Counted from the stretch's first letter, positions 53,536-63,063 are shown. The stretch is DNA of 64,000 nucleotides from Blastococcus sp. TBT05-19 (GCF_003319095.1 NZ_QOHI01000003.1:186001-250000), one strand, 5' to 3'. Program-made: numbers and translations. The notes: a model not told the origin generated them from the letters alone.

Positions 53536-55836
53536 ATGAGCAGCAGCATCCAGCAGTCCCTGCCCGGTACCGCCGCCCTGCAGCGGTCCGCCTCCGGTTC
53601 GATCGGGCGGGAGCTCGACCGGATGCTCGCCGGCCTCAACGGGCCGCAGCGCGACGCCGTCGTCCACGAGGGCGGGCCGCTGTTGATCGTGGCCGGAGCC
53701 GGGTCGGGCAAGACCCGTGTGCTCACCCACCGCATCGCCTACCTGCTCGGCGCCCGCGGTGTGCAGCCCGGCGAGATCCTGGCGATCACGTTCACCAACA
53801 AGGCCGCCGGCGAGATGAAGGACCGGGCCGCCGCACTCGTGGGCCCCCGCGCGCGGTCGATGTGGGTGTCGACGTTCCACTCGATGTGCGTGCGGATCCT
53901 GCGCGCCGAGGCGGCGAAGCTGGGCCTGAAGTCGTCGTTCACGATCTACGACCAGGGCGACTCCGTGCGCCTCATGACGATGGTCGCCCGCGACCTCGAC
54001 CTGGACGCGAAGCGCTTCCCGGGTCGCAGCCTCGCCGCACAGGTGTCGAACCTGAAGAACGAGCTGGTCGACGAGGAGGAGTTCAGCCCCCAGACGGCGC
54101 CGGAGAAGGTGCTCAAGGAGGCGTACACGCTCTACCAGCGGCGGCTGCGCGAGGCGCACGCCATGGACTTCGACGACCTGATCATGAACACCGCGCACCT
54201 GCTGCAGGCGTTCCCCGACGTGGCCGAGCACTACCGCCGCCGCTTCCGGCACGTGCTGGTCGACGAGTACCAGGACACCAACCACGCGCAGTACGTGCTG
54301 ATCCGCGAGCTGGTGGGTCCGGAGGGCGGGCCCGTCCCGCCGGCCGAGCTGTGCGTCGTGGGTGACGCCGACCAGTCGATCTACGCCTTCCGCGGCGCCA
54401 CGATCCGCAACATCGACGAGTTCGAGCGCGACTACCCGCAGGCGACGACGATCCTGCTGGAGCAGAACTACCGCTCCACCCAGCGGATCCTCAAGGCCGC
54501 CAACACGGTGATCGCGAAGAACACCAGCCGGCGGCCGAAGAACCTGTGGACCGACTCCGGCGACGGCGAGCTGATCGAGGGCTACGTCGCCGACAACGAG
54601 CACGACGAGGCCGCCTGGGTCGCCGAGCAGATCGACGCCCTGGTCGACGAGGGCAAGGCCCAGCCGAAGGACATCGCGGTCTTCTACCGCACGAACAACG
54701 CCTCCCGGGTGTTCGAAGAGGTCTTCATCCGCGTCGGCATGCCCTACAAGGTCGTCGGCGGCGTGCGCTTCTACGAGCGCAAGGAGGTTCGCGACGCGCT
54801 GGCCTACCTGAAGCTGGTGGCCAACCCCGCCGACGTCGTGAGCCTGCGCCGGATCATCAACGTGCCCAAGCGCGGCATCGGCGACAAGGCCGAGGCGTGC
54901 ATCGAGTCCTTCGCCGACCGGGAGCGCATCGCTTTCGGGTCGGCGCTGCGGCGGTGCAGCGAGATCACCACGCTCGCCACCCGCTCGCTCAAGGCGCTGC
55001 AGGAGTTCGTCGCGCTGCTGGAGGAGTTCGAGCAGCTGGTCGAGACCGGCTCCGGTCCGGCCGCCCTGCTGGAGAGCATCCTCGACCGCACCGGCTACCT
55101 CGCCGAGCTGCAGGCCAGCACCGACCCGCAGGACGAGGGCCGGGTCGACAACCTCAACGAGCTCATCTCGGTCGCCGCGGAGTTCGAGGCCGCCAACCCC
55201 GGGGGCTCGGTCACCGACTTCCTGGAGCAGGTCTCGCTGGTGGCCGACGCCGACCAGATCCCGGTCTCCGGCGACGAGGCGGGCGTCGTCACGATGATGA
55301 CCCTGCACACCGCCAAGGGCCTGGAGTTCCCGGTCGTCTTCCTCTCCGGCATGGAGGACGGCGTCTTCCCGCACCTGCGCGCGCTCGGCGACCCGCGGGA
55401 GCTGGAGGAGGAGCGCCGGCTGGCTTACGTGGGCATCACGCGCGCCCGGCAGCGGCTGTTCATCTCGCGGGCGACAGTGCGCACGAACTGGGGGCAGCCG
55501 GCGTACAACCCGCCGTCGCGGTTCCTCGACGAGATCCCGGCCGAGACGATCCACTGGGAGCGGCTGGACCCGACGCCGGCCCCCTCGACCGGCTACCGCT
55601 CCGCGCAGACGCGGGTGGCCGCCACCGGGCTGTCGACCGGCGGGCTGCGCGGCGGCGCCGGCAACCGCCAGGTCATCTCGGTGGAGGTGGGCGACCGGGT
55701 GAGCCACGACGCTTTCGGTCTCGGCACGGTGGTGGAGGTGACCGGCGTCGGTGACAAGGCGCAGGCGACGGTCGACTTCGGCTCCGGCGGCACCAAGCGC
55801 CTGGTCCTCCGCTACGCCCCGCTGGTGAAGCTCTGA
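53536..55836 (+). CDS. pcrA: ATP-dependent DNA helicase PcrA/UvrD1
   Basis: The 766-residue SF1 helicase has Walker A AGAGSGKT at 53-60, motif Ia TFTNKAAGEMK, motif II VDEYQDTN, motif III GDADQSIYAFRGA, motif IV EQNYRST, motif V TLHTAKGLEFPVVF and motif VI YVGITRAR. The C-terminus has a Tudor-like domain (GDRVSHDAFGLGTVVEV) that binds RNA polymerase in relatives. It acts in nucleotide excision repair and clearing of stalled complexes. It diverges from the aroQ leader. Confidence 0.95.
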   Translation: MSSSIQQSLPGTAALQRSASGSIGRELDRMLAGLNGPQRDAVVHEGGPLLIVAGAGSGKTRVLTHRIAYLLGARGVQPGEILAITFTNKAAGEMKDRAAALVGPRARSMWVSTFHSMCVRILRAEAAKLGLKSSFTIYDQGDSVRLMTMVARDLDLDAKRFPGRSLAAQVSNLKNELVDEEEFSPQTAPEKVLKEAYTLYQRRLREAHAMDFDDLIMNTAHLLQAFPDVAEHYRRRFRHVLVDEYQDTNHAQYVLIRELVGPEGGPVPPAELCVVGDADQSIYAFRGATIRNIDEFERDYPQATTILLEQNYRSTQRILKAANTVIAKNTSRRPKNLWTDSGDGELIEGYVADNEHDEAAWVAEQIDALVDEGKAQPKDIAVFYRTNNASRVFEEVFIRVGMPYKVVGGVRFYERKEVRDALAYLKLVANPADVVSLRRIINVPKRGIGDKAEACIESFADRERIAFGSALRRCSEITTLATRSLKALQEFVALLEEFEQLVETGSGPAALLESILDRTGYLAELQASTDPQDEGRVDNLNELISVAAEFEAANPGGSVTDFLEQVSLVADADQIPVSGDEAGVVTMMTLHTAKGLEFPVVFLSGMEDGVFPHLRALGDPRELEEERRLAYVGITRARQRLFISRATVRTNWGQPAYNPPSRFLDEIPAETIHWERLDPTPAPSTGYRSAQTRVAATGLSTGGLRGGAGNRQVISVEVGDRVSHDAFGLGTVVEVTGVGDKAQATVDFGSGGTKRLVLRYAPLVKL

Positions 55837-56129
55837 CCGACGCCGTCCGGTTCACCGTGGTCGCCGTCATCGACGTGCCGGGGGAGGCCCTGGCCGCGTT
55901 CGGGCGGTACGAGGACGCCGTGCTGCCGCTGCTCGCGCGGCACGGCGGGCGGCTGGACCGCCGGCTGCGGTCGGCCGACGGCACGACGGAGGTCCACGTG
56001 CTGTCCTTCGCCGAGGAGAGCGGCTACCGGGACTACCTCGCGGACCCCGAGCGTGGTGGGCACCGGAGCCTGCTGACCGGCGTGGAGACGAGCCAGCGCG
56101 TGCTCGAGGGCCTGGTCGACGCCCCGTAG
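55833..56129 (+). CDS. Small protein, probably dimeric alpha-beta barrel
   Basis: The segment RFTVVAVIDVPGEALAAFGRYE, then DYLADPERGGHR, has the strand-helix-strand layout of small ABM/DUF1330-like proteins, but no catalytic residue is clear. GTG 55857 is the first canonical start (90 residues). A CTG at 55833 overlaps the pcrA stop (CTGA) and would complete the first strand (98 residues). Function unknown. Confidence 0.6.
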   Translation: MTDAVRFTVVAVIDVPGEALAAFGRYEDAVLPLLARHGGRLDRRLRSADGTTEVHVLSFAEESGYRDYLADPERGGHRSLLTGVETSQRVLEGLVDAP

Positions 56130-56144
56130 GGGGCGCCGGTCGCG

Positions 56145-56978
56145 TCAGACCTGGACGCCGCGCTCGGCGAGGTACTTCGCGGGATCGGTGGGACGGCCGT
56201 CCATCCCGCCGCGGTGGATCTCGTAGTGCAGGTGCGGGCCGGTGGACTGGCCCTCGTTGCCGACCTTCGCGATCTGGTCGCCGGCCGTGACGAGGTCACC
56301 CTCGGCGACGCTGAAGTAGCGCATGTGCCCGTAGATGTGGACGTTGCCGTCCGCGTCCTGGATGTAGACGGCGTTGCCGTAGCCCGAGGCGCGGCCCGCG
56401 CGGACGACGACGCCGTCGGTGGCCGCCAGGATGGGCGTGCCCAGGGGCGCGGCCAGGTCCAGCCCGTAGTGCATCGAGCCCCAGCGCATGCAGAAGCAGG
56501 TGGTCAGCGTGCCGCGCACGGGAAGCGCGGTCTTGGGCTGACGCGCGGCGCGCGAGGCGGCCAGCTCGTTGAGGCGGGCCTGGGCCTCGGCCTCGGAGAT
56601 GCCCCGGCGGGCGTCGGCGCCCTCGAGGCCGCCGGCGAAGCTGACCTCGGTGCTCTCGCCGAGGCCGTAGTCCGACGCGGTGGCGGAGACGGCCGGTGCC
56701 TCGTCCAGCGTGGCCGGCACGTAGGCGACCAGGGCGCCGGCGACGAGCGCGGCGAACCACATCGGTGCGCGGCGGCCCGGCGGGTGGGGCAGCCGGCGGC
56801 CGGCCAGGAGCCGGTCGAGCAGAGAGGCCTTCCCGGTGGCGGGGGCGTCGTCCACGGCCGCGGCGGACTCGGCTCGCGCGGCGCGCCGGGCGGCGAGCGC
56901 CCGCGCGACGGTGGAGGACTGCTTCTCGACGGCGTCGGTCGCCGGTCGCTCCAGCACCTGTGCACTGCTGTGAGACAC
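56145..56978 (-). CDS. M23-family metallopeptidase, membrane anchored
   Basis: The 277-residue protein has an Ala/Arg-rich cytoplasmic part, one membrane helix at about 73-91 and an extracytoplasmic M23 (LytM) domain. The zinc site is His170 and Asp174 in MHYGLDLAAP and His251 in GPHLHYEIH, with catalytic His218 in YGHM and His249. All residues needed for peptidoglycan hydrolysis seem present. The upstream 222-base region holds its promoter but I could not define it. The lipase gene lies upstream on the same strand. Confidence 0.9.
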   Translation of the reverse strand: MSHSSAQVLERPATDAVEKQSSTVARALAARRAARAESAAAVDDAPATGKASLLDRLLAGRRLPHPPGRRAPMWFAALVAGALVAYVPATLDEAPAVSATASDYGLGESTEVSFAGGLEGADARRGISEAEAQARLNELAASRAARQPKTALPVRGTLTTCFCMRWGSMHYGLDLAAPLGTPILAATDGVVVRAGRASGYGNAVYIQDADGNVHIYGHMRYFSVAEGDLVTAGDQIAKVGNEGQSTGPHLHYEIHRGGMDGRPTDPAKYLAERGVQV

Positions 56979-57149
56979 GGCGAACCTTCCCGGACTGCGT
57001 ATCCAGCGAGCGCGCGGTGGCGTTCGTCGGGGGAGCGACGACGGCGAGGACCCCGGACTGGCGTCCGCCGGTTTCCACCGGCGCCGTGATCGAACCGTAA
57101 CGATCCGTCAGGACGCGGCCAAGTACCGGACGCTGCGTGTCGCGATGTG

Positions 57150-57181
57150 CACGAGTCGTGAAGGGAATGAGTCGACTCGTG
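57150..57181 (-). terminator. Hairpin downstream of the lipase gene
   Basis: Arms 57150-57158 and 57173-57181 pair perfectly over nine bases with a 14-base loop, 20 bases beyond the lipase stop on the minus strand. Moderate support as a terminator. Confidence 0.4.
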
Positions 57182-57200
57182 GGGCGGGAGGGTGCCGCTG

Positions 57201-58094
57201 TCAGGCGACGGCGGCGATGTGCCGGCCCGGGCGCGGCGCCGGGCGGAGGCCGGCGAGGGTGGCCGCCACCTCGTCCAGGACGCCCCGGTGGATGGGCAGC
57301 GACATGTGCCCCACCCCGCGGAAGAGCAGGTTGCGGGCGCCGAGGTCGGGGTGGTCGCAGCGGCCCGAGTGGGTCGGCAGCACCATCTGGTCCAGGTCGC
57401 TGTAGACGGCGGTGACCTGCGTGCGGCACCCCGGCGCCGGCTCCTCCAGCTCGCGCAGCACCGGCGATCCGGGGCGCAGCTGCCGCACCAGCGGCGTGGG
57501 CAGCACGTGCGCCAGCACCGAGCCCTGGTGCGGCGTGCCGAGCGTGACCAGCGATTCCACGTGCCGGTCGCCGCCCTGGCGCTGCACGTGGTAGCGGGCG
57601 ATCAGCCCGCCGAGGCTGTGGCCCACGATGTGCAGCCGGTCGTGGCCGGTCTGCTCGCAGATGCGCTCGATCTGCTGCCCGAGGTCCGTGGCGGCCCGGG
57701 CGATGTCGGTGAGGAACGGGCTGTAGTTCCAGGAGCAGACGTGCGCGAAGCCGCGGCGGCGCAGGCTCCGGCGCATCACGGAGAAGACCGAGCGGTTGTC
57801 GACCAGGCCGTGCACCAGGAGGACCGGGACGCGGGCGGCCAGCGGGTCCTCGCAGAAGAGGGCGCGGACGGCGGGCGGCTGCTCCCCGGTGCGCCGGCGC
57901 GGATCCGGTCGGAGGGCCTCCATCCGGGTGCCCAGCGGGTACATCAGCACGTGCGCGCCGACCCAGGCGAGCTCGGTCAGCCCGCCGGTGAGGGTGGTCG
58001 GCGAACAGAGTCCCCGCAGCCCCCGTGGCGCACCCGGGGAGCGCTGCCCCGTGTGCGACTCTGGACCGGAGACCGGATCGACCGATGGCCGCAT
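57201..58094 (-). CDS. Alpha/beta-fold lipase/esterase
   Basis: The 297-residue protein shows VPVLLVHGLVDNRSVF (oxyanion region), the nucleophile in HIVGHSLGGLIARYHVQ and a late VGHMSLPIH with the likely catalytic His. It resembles bacterial triacylglycerol lipases and PGAP1-like esterases. No classical signal peptide is seen; a short hydrophobic stretch ELAWVGAHVLMYPLG occurs near residue 45. ATG 58094 follows GGGGAGGAG. Confidence 0.83.
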   Translation of the reverse strand: MRPSVDPVSGPESHTGQRSPGAPRGLRGLCSPTTLTGGLTELAWVGAHVLMYPLGTRMEALRPDPRRRTGEQPPAVRALFCEDPLAARVPVLLVHGLVDNRSVFSVMRRSLRRRGFAHVCSWNYSPFLTDIARAATDLGQQIERICEQTGHDRLHIVGHSLGGLIARYHVQRQGGDRHVESLVTLGTPHQGSVLAHVLPTPLVRQLRPGSPVLRELEEPAPGCRTQVTAVYSDLDQMVLPTHSGRCDHPDLGARNLLFRGVGHMSLPIHRGVLDEVAATLAGLRPAPRPGRHIAAVA

Positions 58095-58281
58095 CGCCTG
58101 CTCCTCCCCGTCAGCACCGTCGGCGGGAGCGCGGGCTCGAGCCGTCCCGCCCGGTGGCGGTGCACGTGCTGTGCTCAGTTCACGCGACGATAATGCCTGC
58201 GTGTGGCGGGCGTCACACCGGTGGTGCCGGATCCCGGCCGATCGTGGCCTGTTCGTGACCAGCCAAGCCGAGGGGGAGACC
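58095..58281. promoter_or_regulatory. Divergent lipase / membrane protein control region
   Basis: The 187 bases hold GATAAT at 58189-58194, the best plus-strand -10 in the region but with no good -35. An inverted repeat GTGTG-N8-CACAC lies close by near 58200-58217. No gene is seen. Confidence 0.3.
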
Positions 58282-59298
58282 GTGCCCGCCCGCGATGCCC
58301 GCACCGGGACCGACCGCACCCGAGCCACCGCCCGCCGGAACGGGGTGGAGAAGGAGCCCCCGGCCCCGGTGCTCACCGGGGACCGGCTCGTCGTCGGCAC
58401 CGTTCCGCCGCTGGTCCCCGGAACCGGCGTCCTGCTCGTGCTGGCCGGCCTCGTCGGCATCGCCGCGGCGTTCGCCCCCTACCTGACCGTCGACGGGCAG
58501 CAGCTGCGCCAGGTGGACGGCGTCGGCAGTGCGCTGGTCGCCCTGCTGGTCCCGGGCGTGCAGCTCGCGGTGGGGGCGACGCTGATCCGGCGCGCGGTCC
58601 CCAAGTTCGGGCTCGCCTACGCCGCGGTCGCGGCGGCGCTGGCCGTCGGGCAGCTGCTGATCGAGATCTACCGCGGGCGCAGCTCCACGTCCCGCCCGGG
58701 CGTCGAGGTGCTGGCCGGTGAGGTGGTCCTGACCAGCGGCATCGAGGTCGGTGCCGGCTGGGTGCTGGGGCTCGGGGCGCTGGCGCTGACCGTGGTCGCC
58801 GGGCTCGTCGGCACGGTGGCCTGGGGGCGCACCGTCATGGAGGACCGCGGCCCGCTCGACGCCGTCCGGTCGCTGCTGGCCGGCGCGGCGGTGCTGCTCG
58901 GGGTGGCCACGGCCGTCTGCCTCACCGTCCCCACCGCCGACGTCCCGGACCAGCTCCGCACCGACCCGGCCACCGGCTTCGAGAGCGTGGTGACCCAGGA
59001 GGGCCCGCAGGCGCTGCTCGAGCGACCCGGCCTGGCGCTCCTGGGCGGCCTGCTGCTGACCGGGGCGCTCCTGCTGTGCTCCGTCGTGGCGCCCTCGCTG
59101 CGACCGCGGCTGGCCGTGGTGGGTGGCCTGCTCGCCGTCGCCGTCGCCGTCCTGGCTGCCGGGCTGGTCGGGCTGCAGGACGCCGCCTCGTCCGAGGAGC
59201 TGGAGTGGACCGTGCCGGGGATGGGCCTCCTCGCGCTGGGGCTGGCGTTCCTCGCGCTGACGGCCGTGGCCTGGCGCGCCCGCCGATCCGCCGTCTGA
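58282..59298 (+). CDS. Multi-pass membrane protein of unknown function
   Basis: The 338-residue protein has a polar, Arg-rich N-terminus of about 40 residues and some seven to eight membrane helices (for example GVLLVLAGLVGIAAAFAPYL and LLALGLAFLALTAVAW). I recognise no transporter or enzyme motif. GTG 58282 follows GGGGGAG; GTG 58255 is an alternative. It lies divergent to the lipase and 55 bases before a B12-binding protein gene. Confidence 0.7.
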   Translation: MPARDARTGTDRTRATARRNGVEKEPPAPVLTGDRLVVGTVPPLVPGTGVLLVLAGLVGIAAAFAPYLTVDGQQLRQVDGVGSALVALLVPGVQLAVGATLIRRAVPKFGLAYAAVAAALAVGQLLIEIYRGRSSTSRPGVEVLAGEVVLTSGIEVGAGWVLGLGALALTVVAGLVGTVAWGRTVMEDRGPLDAVRSLLAGAAVLLGVATAVCLTVPTADVPDQLRTDPATGFESVVTQEGPQALLERPGLALLGGLLLTGALLLCSVVAPSLRPRLAVVGGLLAVAVAVLAAGLVGLQDAASSEELEWTVPGMGLLALGLAFLALTAVAWRARRSAV

Positions 59299-59341
59299 CC
59301 AGTTCGGGCGCAACCGGTTCCGGGACGGGGCCCCGCGGTCA

Positions 59342-59347
59342 TAAGCT
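59342..59347 (+). promoter_or_regulatory. -10 hexamer for the leaderless B12-binding protein gene
   Basis: TAAGCT lies six bases before the GTG at 59354. Confidence 0.4.
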
Positions 59348-59353
59348 CCGACC

Positions 59354-59761
59354 GTGGACGAACGCATCCGGGTGGTCATCGCCAAGCCGGGCCTCGACGG
59401 GCACGACCGCGGCGCCAAGGTGGTCGCGCGAGCGCTGCGCGACGCCGGCATGGAGGTCGTCTACACCGGCCTCCACCAGACACCCGAGCAGATCGTCGAG
59501 ACCGTGATCCAGGAGGACGCCGACGCCGTGGGCCTGTCGGTGCTCTCCGGCGCCCACATGACGCTCTTCGCGCGGCTGGCCGAGCTGATGCGCGAGCGCG
59601 GGATCGACGACGTCGTCGTCTTCGGGGGCGGCATCATCCCGGAGGAGGACGTGCCGGAGCTCGAGCGGCTCGGCGTCTCCGGGGTCTTCACCCCCGGCGC
59701 CACCACCACCGACATCGTCGACTGGGTGCGCACCCACGTGGGAGCGCCGGCCGGCGCCTGA
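59354..59761 (+). CDS. Free-standing cobalamin-binding domain (methylmalonyl-CoA mutase small-subunit type)
   Basis: The 135-residue protein has the base-off B12 motif GLDGHDRG (DxHxxG with the cobalt-ligating His), SVLSG and VVFGGGIIP, and closes near TDIVDWV. It corresponds to the C-terminal domain of methylmalonyl-CoA or isobutyryl-CoA mutases, encoded alone. The catalytic large subunit is not in the window. Lying 2.1 kb before sucC-sucD, it may link methylmalonyl or related acyl-CoA metabolism to succinyl-CoA (inference). Confidence 0.9.
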   Translation: MDERIRVVIAKPGLDGHDRGAKVVARALRDAGMEVVYTGLHQTPEQIVETVIQEDADAVGLSVLSGAHMTLFARLAELMRERGIDDVVVFGGGIIPEEDVPELERLGVSGVFTPGATTTDIVDWVRTHVGAPAGA

Positions 59762-59776
59762 CGGGCCGCCGTTCCG

Positions 59777-61726
59777 TCACCCCACCACGGGAATCGTGAA
59801 GGTCTGGGGGGCGCCGGTGCCGGTGGTCAGGCTGACCGGCTGCGGCAGGGTGGCTCCCCGGTAGGCGAGGTCGCCGCCGGCGAGCACGACCGCGAGCTGG
59901 TGGCCCTCCTCGAAGCGGTGCACGATGCCGGGCAGCTCGATGGTCACCGGCTTCGTCGCGTCCGTGATCCGCACGGGGGAGATCAGCCGGTTCGGCAGCT
60001 CGACCGTCTCGCCGTCCGGCCCGATGTCGTAGAGCTTCGCGTACGCGACCAGCTGCCCGGCCGGGCCGCCGCGCTGGGTGAGCTCCACCGAGGGCGCGTC
60101 CAGCTTGACGGTGAGCCGGGGTGAGCCGACGACGTCCAGCGGAGCCGAGAGCCTCCCGGTGGAGAACCGGATCGCCGTGCCGTCGGGGTCGGTGACCGGC
60201 TGCTGCTGGTCGAGGGCGGACGTCTCGGTGTAGTTCGGCCCGACCGGCGCGACGCTGCTGTAGCTGCTCGTCCCCGTGCCGACCTCCTCCGCGCTGTCGA
60301 CCAGCGCCCCGCCCTCCGGCCCGGTGCTGGACAGGTGGAACGTGCGCTCGCTGCCGAGCGGGTAGCTCGCCGTGACGGCGTAGGCGTCCGCGATGGATCC
60401 GCCGGCCGGCAGCGCCCAGTCCCGGAAGTACGAGAACGTCGACCCCGGCGCGGGGCCCTGGCCTCGGACGTAGTGGTCCAGCCAGGCCAGCGCCTGCCGG
60501 CCGAGGTAGCTGTTCTCCGGGTCGGAGAGGTTCATCTCGCCCGGTGCCGGCGTCGAGTTGCTGTGCCCGAAGGACTGCCACACCAGCGAGACCGGCGTGC
60601 CCTGGGCCCGGAGCGACGTGTACGTCGCGACGGACTCCTGCAGGTTGAACAGCGTGTCGGCCTGCCCCTGCATGAGCAGCGCCGGCACCTGCATCTCGGC
60701 CATGTAGCTGGCCACCGAGTTCGAGCGGAGGAAGGCGATCGTGTCAGCGCTCGGGTAGCCCAGGAGTGCCACCTCGGCGAGAGCCCGGCACACCTCGGGC
60801 TCGAAGTTCGCGCAGTTCTGCTGGGCGAACTGCTGGGCCTTTTCCGGGTCGGTCAGCGCCGGCAGGTCCTGGACGCCGTTCGCGACGCCGAGTGCGGTGA
60901 ACAGCGCCGCCCACTGGTACTTGAAGACGCCGGTGCCCGTGGAGCTGACCGAGCCCGACGTCGCCGAGCCTCCCGGCAGCGCGCTGTTCTCCGGGGCCAG
61001 GGAGTAGGAGAGGTCGTTCCAGGTGATGGTCGGGACGATCGCGTCCAGCCGGTCGGTCCCTGCGCGGCGCTCGGCCGCCGCGGCGGCGAATTGGATTTGT
61101 CCGCCGTACGAGCCGCCGATCATGCCGACCTGCGGGTCGTACGTCGGCTTCTTCCCCTCGGTCTCGCCCTTGTGGTCGCCCTTGCCCTTGTGCCCGTGCT
61201 TGCCCTTGTCTCCGTGTTCGGCCCTGCCCTTGCCGGAGGTCGCGGCCGGGGCGTCCTCGCGGGCCACCTGCGTGACGACGACCCGCTCACCAGTCGCGTC
61301 GTCCACCGCCTGGATCGAGGGGTCACCGCCGAGGAACCGCAGCAACTGGCTGGCGGCCGCGCCGTCGTGCTCGACGTCGTCCAGGGTGATCGGGCACAGG
61401 TCGCCGTCGACGAACCCGAGGCCGGTGTAGGAGAGCGTCACGTACCCGTGCTCGCCGAAGCCCTGCGCGAGCCCGTCCTGGTCGTCCTTGGTGCCGCCGA
61501 ACCCGTTGGTCACCAGCAGCGCGGGGCCGGGGTTCTCCGCCGTCACCCCGTGCGGGACGTGCAGGTCGGCGTCGATCTTGCAGGTCCGCTTTTCCGGCCC
61601 GAGGTCCGTGACCGTGATCGTCAGGTCGCGGACGGTGGCGGGCGTCGCGGCGGCCGCCGGCGCCAGCGTGACCAGGCCCCCGGCGGCCAGCGCCGAGGAG
61701 AGCAGGACGGTCGCGACTCGGCGCAC
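59777..61726 (-). CDS. Secreted CocE/X-Pro dipeptidyl-peptidase-like hydrolase
   Basis: The 649-residue protein has a Sec signal peptide (about 1-27, RRVATVLLSSALAAGGLV). The alpha/beta domain has nucleophile Ser206 in IGGSYGGQIQ, Asp in QGQADTLFN and His in QSFGHSN. A C-terminal jelly-roll domain starts around residue 500, the CocE/NonD plan. A Lys/His/Gly-rich insertion covers about residues 164-194. GTG 61726 follows GAGGAG. Substrate is probably an ester or peptide. Confidence 0.85.
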   Translation of the reverse strand: MRRVATVLLSSALAAGGLVTLAPAAAATPATVRDLTITVTDLGPEKRTCKIDADLHVPHGVTAENPGPALLVTNGFGGTKDDQDGLAQGFGEHGYVTLSYTGLGFVDGDLCPITLDDVEHDGAAASQLLRFLGGDPSIQAVDDATGERVVVTQVAREDAPAATSGKGRAEHGDKGKHGHKGKGDHKGETEGKKPTYDPQVGMIGGSYGGQIQFAAAAAERRAGTDRLDAIVPTITWNDLSYSLAPENSALPGGSATSGSVSSTGTGVFKYQWAALFTALGVANGVQDLPALTDPEKAQQFAQQNCANFEPEVCRALAEVALLGYPSADTIAFLRSNSVASYMAEMQVPALLMQGQADTLFNLQESVATYTSLRAQGTPVSLVWQSFGHSNSTPAPGEMNLSDPENSYLGRQALAWLDHYVRGQGPAPGSTFSYFRDWALPAGGSIADAYAVTASYPLGSERTFHLSSTGPEGGALVDSAEEVGTGTSSYSSVAPVGPNYTETSALDQQQPVTDPDGTAIRFSTGRLSAPLDVVGSPRLTVKLDAPSVELTQRGGPAGQLVAYAKLYDIGPDGETVELPNRLISPVRITDATKPVTIELPGIVHRFEEGHQLAVVLAGGDLAYRGATLPQPVSLTTGTGAPQTFTIPVVG

Positions 61727-61861
61727 GGAGGGCTCCTCGGGTCGGGGACACGCGGTGGGCCTGCGCCGTTGCTGCTGCCAACGGGTGAGGCATCGTGTGA
61801 TGCACCCCACGCGGGACCCAGTTCTACAACGCCCGGGGCAGCGCTGTGGTTACGGGCGGTC

Positions 61862-61867
61862 TACGGT
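61862..61867 (+). promoter_or_regulatory. -10 hexamer for leaderless sucC
   Basis: TACGGT lies eight bases before the sucC GTG. Confidence 0.45.
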
Positions 61868-61875
61868 GCCTTTTC

Positions 61876-63036
61876 GTGGATCTCTTCGAGTACCAGGCCC
61901 GTGACCTGTTGGCCTCGCACGGCGTCCCCGTGCTCCCCGGCGGCGTCGCCGAGACGCCCGAGCAGGCGGAGGCGATCGCCCGCGAGATCGGGCAGACCGT
62001 CGTCGTCAAGGCGCAGGTGAAGACCGGCGGCCGCGGCAAGGCCGGCGGCGTGAAGCTCGCCGACAACCCCGACGACGCCAAGGCGCGCGCCCAGGACATC
62101 CTCGGGCTGGACATCAAGGGGCACATCACCCACAAGGTGATGGTGGCCCAGGCCAGCGACATCGCCGAGGAGTACTACTTCTCCTACCTGCTGGACCGCT
62201 CCAACCGCACCTTCCTGGCCATGGCCTCGAAGGAGGGCGGCATGGAGATCGAGCAGCTCGCCGTCGAGCGTCCCGAGGCACTCGCCCGCATCGCGATCGA
62301 CGCCAGCAAGGGCGTCGACGCCGCGAAGGCCGCCGAGATCGTCGACGCCGCGAACTTCCCGGCCGAGGTGCGTGACCAGGTCATCGCGATCGCGATCCAG
62401 CTGTGGGACGTCTTCGCCAAGGAGGACGCCACGCTGGTCGAGGTCAACCCGCTGGCCAAGGCGCCGGACGGCACCGTCCTGGCCCTCGACGCCAAGGTGA
62501 CCCTCGACGAGAACGCCGGCTTCCGACAGACCGAGCACGCCGCGCTCGAGGACGCCGCCGCCGCCGACCCGCTCGAGGCGCGCGCCAAGGAGAAGGACCT
62601 CAACTACGTCAAGCTCGAGGGCGAGGTCGGGATCATCGGCAACGGTGCCGGCCTGGTCATGAGCACCCTCGACGTCGTCGCGTACGCCGGGGAGGAGTTC
62701 GGGGGCGTCAAGCCCGCCAACTTCCTCGACATCGGTGGTGGCGCCTCGGCCGAGGTCATGGCCAACGGCCTGGAGATCATCCTGTCCGACCCGGCCGTGA
62801 AGAGCGTGTTCGTCAACGTCTTCGGCGGGATCACCGCCTGCGACGCCGTCGCCAACGGCATCGTCTCCGCGCTGAGCATCCTCGGCGACGAGGCCACCAA
62901 GCCCCTGGTCGTCCGGCTCGACGGCAACAACGTCGAGGAGGGCCGGCGGATCCTCGCCGAGGCCAACCACCCCCTGGTGACCGTGGTCGACACGATGGAC
63001 GGCGCCGCGCGTCGCGCCGCCGAGCTCGCCGCCTAA
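61876..63036 (+). CDS. sucC: Succinate-CoA ligase beta subunit
   Basis: The 386-residue ATP-grasp subunit binds nucleotide and, with SucD, makes succinate and ATP or GTP from succinyl-CoA in the TCA cycle. It starts [19 protein letters not shown], and [20 protein letters not shown] is the nucleotide-binding part. VEVNPLA and FLDIGGGAS hold the metal and C-terminal domain signatures. GTG 61876 is used; an upstream in-frame GTG would add ten atypical residues. sucD follows 27 bases later. Confidence 0.96.
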   Translation: MDLFEYQARDLLASHGVPVLPGGVAETPEQAEAIAREIGQTVVVKAQVKTGGRGKAGGVKLADNPDDAKARAQDILGLDIKGHITHKVMVAQASDIAEEYYFSYLLDRSNRTFLAMASKEGGMEIEQLAVERPEALARIAIDASKGVDAAKAAEIVDAANFPAEVRDQVIAIAIQLWDVFAKEDATLVEVNPLAKAPDGTVLALDAKVTLDENAGFRQTEHAALEDAAAADPLEARAKEKDLNYVKLEGEVGIIGNGAGLVMSTLDVVAYAGEEFGGVKPANFLDIGGGASAEVMANGLEIILSDPAVKSVFVNVFGGITACDAVANGIVSALSILGDEATKPLVVRLDGNNVEEGRRILAEANHPLVTVVDTMDGAARRAAELAA

Positions 63037-63063
63037 GCGCCCCGAAACGACAGGACTCCAGAG

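Noticed and set aside
56979-57149. A c-di-AMP riboswitch upstream of the M23 peptidase
   Set aside because: Such leaders are known before wall hydrolases, but I could not match the conserved ydaO segments here. A covariance search would be needed.
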